From NCBI RefSeq assembly GCF_022647505.1, contig NZ_CP071409.1, positions 2,356,001-2,420,000 on the forward strand: a stretch of DNA of 64,000 nt, written 5' to 3'. Shown one piece after another: positions 60,707 through 64,000 of the stretch (the stretch's first letter is position 1; every line of letters starts with the position of its first letter). This DNA is from [Pantoea] beijingensis (GTDB taxonomy: Bacteria > Pseudomonadota > Gammaproteobacteria > Enterobacterales > Enterobacteriaceae). The position numbers and the translations under genes were made by a program. The notes beneath the pieces were generated by a model. The model made no database searches. It saw nothing but the letters and a program-made list of their open reading frames with translations, and had not been told where the DNA came from.

Positions 60707-61852
60707 ATGAGTACAAAAACACAGCAGCGTGAATATTTTCTCGATTCGATTCGAGCTTATTTGATGTTATTGGGTGTGCCTTTTCACATGTCACTGATCT
60801 ACTCCAGCCACCAGTGGGCAGTTAATAGCACCGAACCCACGCTATGGCTGACAATATTAAATGACTTTATCCATGCCTTCCGCATGCAGGTATTTTTTGT
60901 TATCTCGGGCTACTTTTCCTACATGCTCTATCTACGCTATCGTCCCGAGCGCTGGCTGAAAGTACGTGTAGAGCGAGTTGGCATTCCCATGCTTACCGCA
61001 ATACCACTGCTGACGCTCCCACAATTCTTTATGCTGAAGGCATGGACCGCGACGGCCAATGGCTGGAGTGGATTCTCACTGTATGAGAAGTTCAATACCT
61101 TGGTGTGGCACCTGATCTCGCATTTATGGTTTTTGCTGGTCCTGGTGATTCTGACTAGTCTTGGGATGATTTTGTTCAGATTTCTACGTGATGGACATCG
61201 TAGTACGAAGGCTAAGGCAGACTATTCCGACCTTTCATGGGGCCGGCTCACCCTTGCCTTTCTACTATTTAGTTTCGTCTGGGGCGCGATTCGCCGGGCG
61301 ACTTTTATTTTTCAGCCGAATCTGCTGATGGACGGGCTGTTCAACTTCGCCGTCATGCAAACCCTGTTTTATCTGCCTTTCTTTATGCTAGGGGCTATGG
61401 CATGGAAATATCCGGCGATTAAGGCACTCTTTGTGAAGCCTACGCCCTGGACTTTTATTGGTTCGGCTCTGGCTTTTGTCGCATATCTACTCAATCAGCG
61501 CTATAGCGTGGGCGAAGGCTGGCTTTATGAAATTGATACGATAATTACCATGCTCATGGGCCTGTGGATGGTTAATGTCGTCTTTACGCTGGGCCATAAA
61601 ATGTTGAATTCACATTCGCCACGCGTCACTTACCTGGTGAATGCCTCACTCTTTATCTATCTGGTTCACCATCCGCTAACACTGCTGTATGGTATTTTTA
61701 TTACCCCCGTTATCAACAATGATACATTGGGATTCTTTGCTGGTTTGTTATTCGTTTTCGCCATCGCGTTTATGTTGTACGAAATCCATTTGCGCATACC
61801 GCTGTTACGATTCCTTTTCTCAGGAAAACCACAGGCTACCCATCATGCGTAG
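60707..61852 (+). CDS. opgC: Glucans succinyltransferase OpgC
   Basis: OpgC adds succinyl groups to osmoregulated periplasmic glucans. It is an acyltransferase-3 family protein of 381 residues with about ten membrane helices; [22 protein letters not shown] holds the family's conserved Arg and the catalytic-type His. [12 protein letters not shown] near the C terminus is also conserved. It is divergent from opgGH, the E. coli arrangement, and converges on clsC. Confidence 0.96.
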   Translation: MSTKTQQREYFLDSIRAYLMLLGVPFHMSLIYSSHQWAVNSTEPTLWLTILNDFIHAFRMQVFFVISGYFSYMLYLRYRPERWLKVRVERVGIPMLTAIPLLTLPQFFMLKAWTATANGWSGFSLYEKFNTLVWHLISHLWFLLVLVILTSLGMILFRFLRDGHRSTKAKADYSDLSWGRLTLAFLLFSFVWGAIRRATFIFQPNLLMDGLFNFAVMQTLFYLPFFMLGAMAWKYPAIKALFVKPTPWTFIGSALAFVAYLLNQRYSVGEGWLYEIDTIITMLMGLWMVNVVFTLGHKMLNSHSPRVTYLVNASLFIYLVHHPLTLLYGIFITPVINNDTLGFFAGLLFVFAIAFMLYEIHLRIPLLRFLFSGKPQATHHA

Positions 61853-61891
61853 GATAAACCGGTTATAGCCATCCGTTGCTGAGTGCAGCGT

Positions 61892-61950
61892 GGCTGCCGT
61901 TACAGAAACCTGGGTTATCTCACGCACAAGGGTTTCTGCTTACAGCAGCC
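61892..61950. other. Nested inverted repeats between opgC and clsC
   Basis: GGCTGC (61892) pairs with GCAGCC (61945), and inside it CAGAAACC (61903) pairs with GGTTTCTG (61931), with a 20-base loop. The right arms overlap the last codons of clsC. Both convergent transcripts would carry the hairpin. There is no T-tract, so it is not a standard terminator. Confidence 0.45.
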
Positions 61951-63400
61951 ACTCTACCGGTAACCGCCATACTAATCGAACAAGCAGGCGCTGGATAAAG
62001 CGCGTTCTCGGCTCGTGTCTGTGGACCATTTCCCCTGCTTCGCCTTCATATTCGACCCAGTTTATCCGTCCCCATTTATCGAGCCTCAGTTTCCAGGCAC
62101 GATCGCGCATACGTTCGACAAAGCGCTGGTGTACGGAAGTCGCCAGGGTTTCACTCTCAATAAGAAAGCCCATTTCGGTATTGAGTACCGCAGAGCGTGG
62201 GTCAAAATTAAACGAACCGATAAAAACCTTCTCGTTATCCACGCTGAAGGTCTTCGCATGCAGGCTCGATCCTGAATTACCGGTCAAGCCACGATCGTGC
62301 GGCATATCCTGGGCATCGCCGTGGGGCTTTAACTCATACAAAGTAATGCCGTGACGCAGCAACTTTTTCCGCCATTTAGCATAACCGGCATGCACCACAG
62401 AAACATCATTCGCTGCCAGTGAATTGGTCAGGATGGCAATTTTCACCCCACTACGCACCAGCGAAAGCAGCTGCGCAACCCCCGCACGCGTTGGAACAAA
62501 ATAGGCGGAGATAATATCAAACTGCTGTTGCGGCCTCCCCAAAAGCGCCATCATGCGTTGAGGCAGCATCGTTGAGGTTTTAGCACGTCCTAATCCTTTA
62601 CGCGGATCGTCACTTAATAACCGCGTACGTGCCCAAATAAGCAGCAGTTCGCCACTTTCCAACTGTGAAACAAATTGCGAGGCATTAAGTCGGGACAGAT
62701 ACTGCTGCACTCGGGGGCTATCACGCCAGTCCTGCGGTAAACTCACGGCAAAATGGGTATTATTTGTTTCTTCGTCAACCACCGAATTCAATGGCGAAAC
62801 AGCACGGCTGTGCCAGTAGCGCTCAAAATCGCGTGTGACCTCTTCGACAACCGGCCCAATTGCCAACACATCCAGATCGGTAAACAGAGGCTCATCCCCG
62901 GTGCCAAAATATTCATCCCCTACATTACGTCCCCCCACGATGGTTGCCACCCCATCGACGGTGAAACTTTTATTATGCATGCGCCTATTTAGTCTCGCAA
63001 AATCCGTGAGATAACCAAGGGCTCGCAGCGTGCGGAATGAAAAAGGGTTAAATAAGCGGATTTCAATATTAGGGTGGCGATTTAATTCACTTAGCGTCTC
63101 ATCCAGCCCCATCGTGTTGTTGTCATCCAGCAATAAGCGGATAAACACGCCTCTTTCAGCTGCTGCCAGCAGGGCACTGAACAGTAAACGTCCGGACATA
63201 TCGTTTTGCCAGATGTAATATTGCACATCCAGCGTACGTTCAGCCATTGAGGTCAATAAGTAGCGAGCCGCAAAAGCATCCATTCCATCAGACAAAGGAT
63301 GCACACCACTAACATGGGGATGTCTGTCGGTTAGCGGCGTTATGGCACGAGCAAGACGCGTCGCGCTAAGGTGATTATCACAGTCAGCCGCTTGAGTCAT
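61940..63400 (-). CDS. clsC: Cardiolipin synthase ClsC (phospholipase D family)
   Basis: ClsC makes cardiolipin from phosphatidylglycerol and phosphatidylethanolamine in E. coli. The 486 residues hold two HKD motifs: HNKSFTVDG (His142, Lys144, Asp149) and HAKTFSVDN near residue 383, each followed by a GG/GS and N. DVQYYIWQNDMSG lies in the N-terminal domain. GGAATCATA precedes the ATG. In E. coli the upstream partner ymdB helps ClsC activity; no ymdB is present between clsC and the window end, where two small membrane ORFs lie instead. Confidence 0.95.
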   Translation of the reverse strand: MTQAADCDNHLSATRLARAITPLTDRHPHVSGVHPLSDGMDAFAARYLLTSMAERTLDVQYYIWQNDMSGRLLFSALLAAAERGVFIRLLLDDNNTMGLDETLSELNRHPNIEIRLFNPFSFRTLRALGYLTDFARLNRRMHNKSFTVDGVATIVGGRNVGDEYFGTGDEPLFTDLDVLAIGPVVEEVTRDFERYWHSRAVSPLNSVVDEETNNTHFAVSLPQDWRDSPRVQQYLSRLNASQFVSQLESGELLLIWARTRLLSDDPRKGLGRAKTSTMLPQRMMALLGRPQQQFDIISAYFVPTRAGVAQLLSLVRSGVKIAILTNSLAANDVSVVHAGYAKWRKKLLRHGITLYELKPHGDAQDMPHDRGLTGNSGSSLHAKTFSVDNEKVFIGSFNFDPRSAVLNTEMGFLIESETLATSVHQRFVERMRDRAWKLRLDKWGRINWVEYEGEAGEMVHRHEPRTRFIQRLLVRLVWRLPVEWLL

Positions 63401-63531
63401 TATGATTCCTGTTATCCGGTAATACAGCGGCGTTCAAAGGTTATCAGTATCTGCTTCTGCTTTATTCGTGATGATTATCATACGACTCATCCGATTGCCG
63501 CGATTGAGCAAATCAAAATGAAACGTGTCGT

Positions 63532-63705
63532 TCAGGAGCGGGAAGTTTGGCTGGAATCCATGTAGCAGGACTGCACGTCTACGCTTTGTTCAGGAGTATG
63601 GCGGACATCAGAAAGCCAGGTCATAGTAAACAGAAAAACCACAGTAATCAGACAGGCAGAGAGTAAACCAATGAGCGCAATGAGCTTATCATCTCTGTTT
63701 TCCAT
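63532..63705 (-). CDS. Unknown small membrane protein, 57 residues
   Basis: I do not recognise this protein. The ATG at 63705 follows AAGGAGAAAAAGT, an excellent ribosome site. The product begins MENRDDKLIALIGLLSACLI and continues TVVFLFTMTWLSDVRHTPEQ, so a charged N terminus precedes one membrane helix of about 22 residues (about 8-30), then a polar tail with QSCYMDSS. It lies 131 bp upstream of clsC in the same direction and 43 bp after another small membrane ORF. Co-transcription with clsC is possible but not shown. Confidence 0.7.
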   Translation of the reverse strand: MENRDDKLIALIGLLSACLITVVFLFTMTWLSDVRHTPEQSVDVQSCYMDSSQTSRS

Positions 63706-63748
63706 ACTTTTTCTCCTTTTAAACCGTCAACTGACACCGGGATAATTT

Positions 63749-63889
63749 TCAACTCATCCACAACGTGATCGCCAGGACGAAGATTATAAGAGTAAAAGAG
63801 GTCACTGCAAGTACCACGATCGCAAACTGGGCATCGTCGAGCGGTTCACGCCGCTGCTTTTCTGGCTCTGGAGGCGTCTGATTTTTCAT
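63749..63889 (-). CDS. Unknown small membrane protein, 46 residues
   Basis: I do not recognise this protein. From the ATG at 63889 the product is MKNQTPPEPEKQRREPLDDA, then QFAIVVLAVTSFTLIIFVLA and ITLWMS: a proline/charge-rich cytoplasmic-type N terminus and one strong C-terminal membrane helix. The ribosome site is weak (A-rich, with an overlapping ATGAAAAAATGA that could re-initiate from an upstream ORF). The membrane-helix pattern and the neighbour at 63532 make chance less likely, but confidence is moderate. Confidence 0.5.
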   Translation of the reverse strand: MKNQTPPEPEKQRREPLDDAQFAIVVLAVTSFTLIIFVLAITLWMS

Positions 63890-64000
63890 TTTTTCATAGC
63901 GAGTGACAGGAACTCAGCGAGTTCAACAAGAAAAATAACCGCAAGCAAATATAATAAGTTGCATCAATGAACGGTTAACATACTGATAACGTACCCAATG
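63890..64000. other. Window end, no supported gene
   Basis: On the minus strand a short frame that is open from about 63945 to 63886 would encode a hydrophobic peptide ending LVELAEFLSLAMKK and overlapping the start of the 46-residue ORF. It has no ribosome site that I can see, and its upstream part contains a stop. I do not call it as a gene. Confidence 0.3.

Overview
The window is 64 kb of enterobacterial core chromosome. Nearly every gene is a clear homologue of an Escherichia coli gene, and the order runs, reversed, along the E. coli mfd-to-clsC segment: mfd, ycfJ, ndh, ycfP-nagZ-thiK-lpoB-ycfL-hinT, ptsG, the fatty-acid cluster, rluC/rne, the flg cluster, murJ, pyrC, dinI, bssS, solA, trhO, lpxL, opgGH, opgC, clsC. 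Proteins look like those of a close but distinct enterobacterial family. An Erwinia/Pantoea-type member of Erwiniaceae is my best guess, with low confidence at genus level. I see no rRNA, tRNA, CRISPR array, phage, insertion sequence or transposase.

Layout. 1-5450: truncated mfd, an ERIC-type repeat, ycfJ, and ndh with a perfect FNR box. 5454-9375: a left-running operon hinT-ycfL-lpoB-thiK-nagZ-ycfP (cell-wall synthesis control and recycling, thiamine salvage). 9580-11311: ptsG with a well conserved CRP/Mlc/SgrS-type control region. 11362-21946: a left-running run yceD-rpmF-plsX-fabH-fabD-fabG-acpP-fabF, a terminator, then pabC-mltG-tmk-holB-ycfH (lipid synthesis, ribosome, folate, peptidoglycan, DNA replication). 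22089-27741: yceF, rluC and a long-leadered rne. 27970-39626: a complete flgA/flgBCDEFGHIJ/flgKL/flgMN set (rod, hook, rings, junction, anti-sigma factor, chaperone) with sigma-28 promoters before flgM and flgK. 39661-49899: murJ, yceM, yceH, rimJ, mdtH, yceB, pyrC (PurR box), dinI (LexA box), a 92-residue unknown, bssS, solA. 50380-63400: cytochrome b561, yceI, trhO, an inserted Old Yellow Enzyme, lpxL, msyB, yceK, opgH-opgG, opgC and clsC. 63532-63889: two very small membrane-protein ORFs upstream of clsC.

Relative to E. coli as I recall it, fhuE (between hinT and ptsG), grxB (between mdtH and yceB) and mdtG (between lpxL and msyB) are absent from their usual places, and an Old Yellow Enzyme gene sits between trhO and lpxL. 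The points I would look at first are a Pro-to-Phe change beside the FabF catalytic histidine, the two small membrane ORFs before clsC, the unknown gene between dinI and bssS with its palindromic leader, and the repeat-rich RNase E tail. I did not find a convincing new multi-gene system; this is mostly conserved housekeeping DNA.
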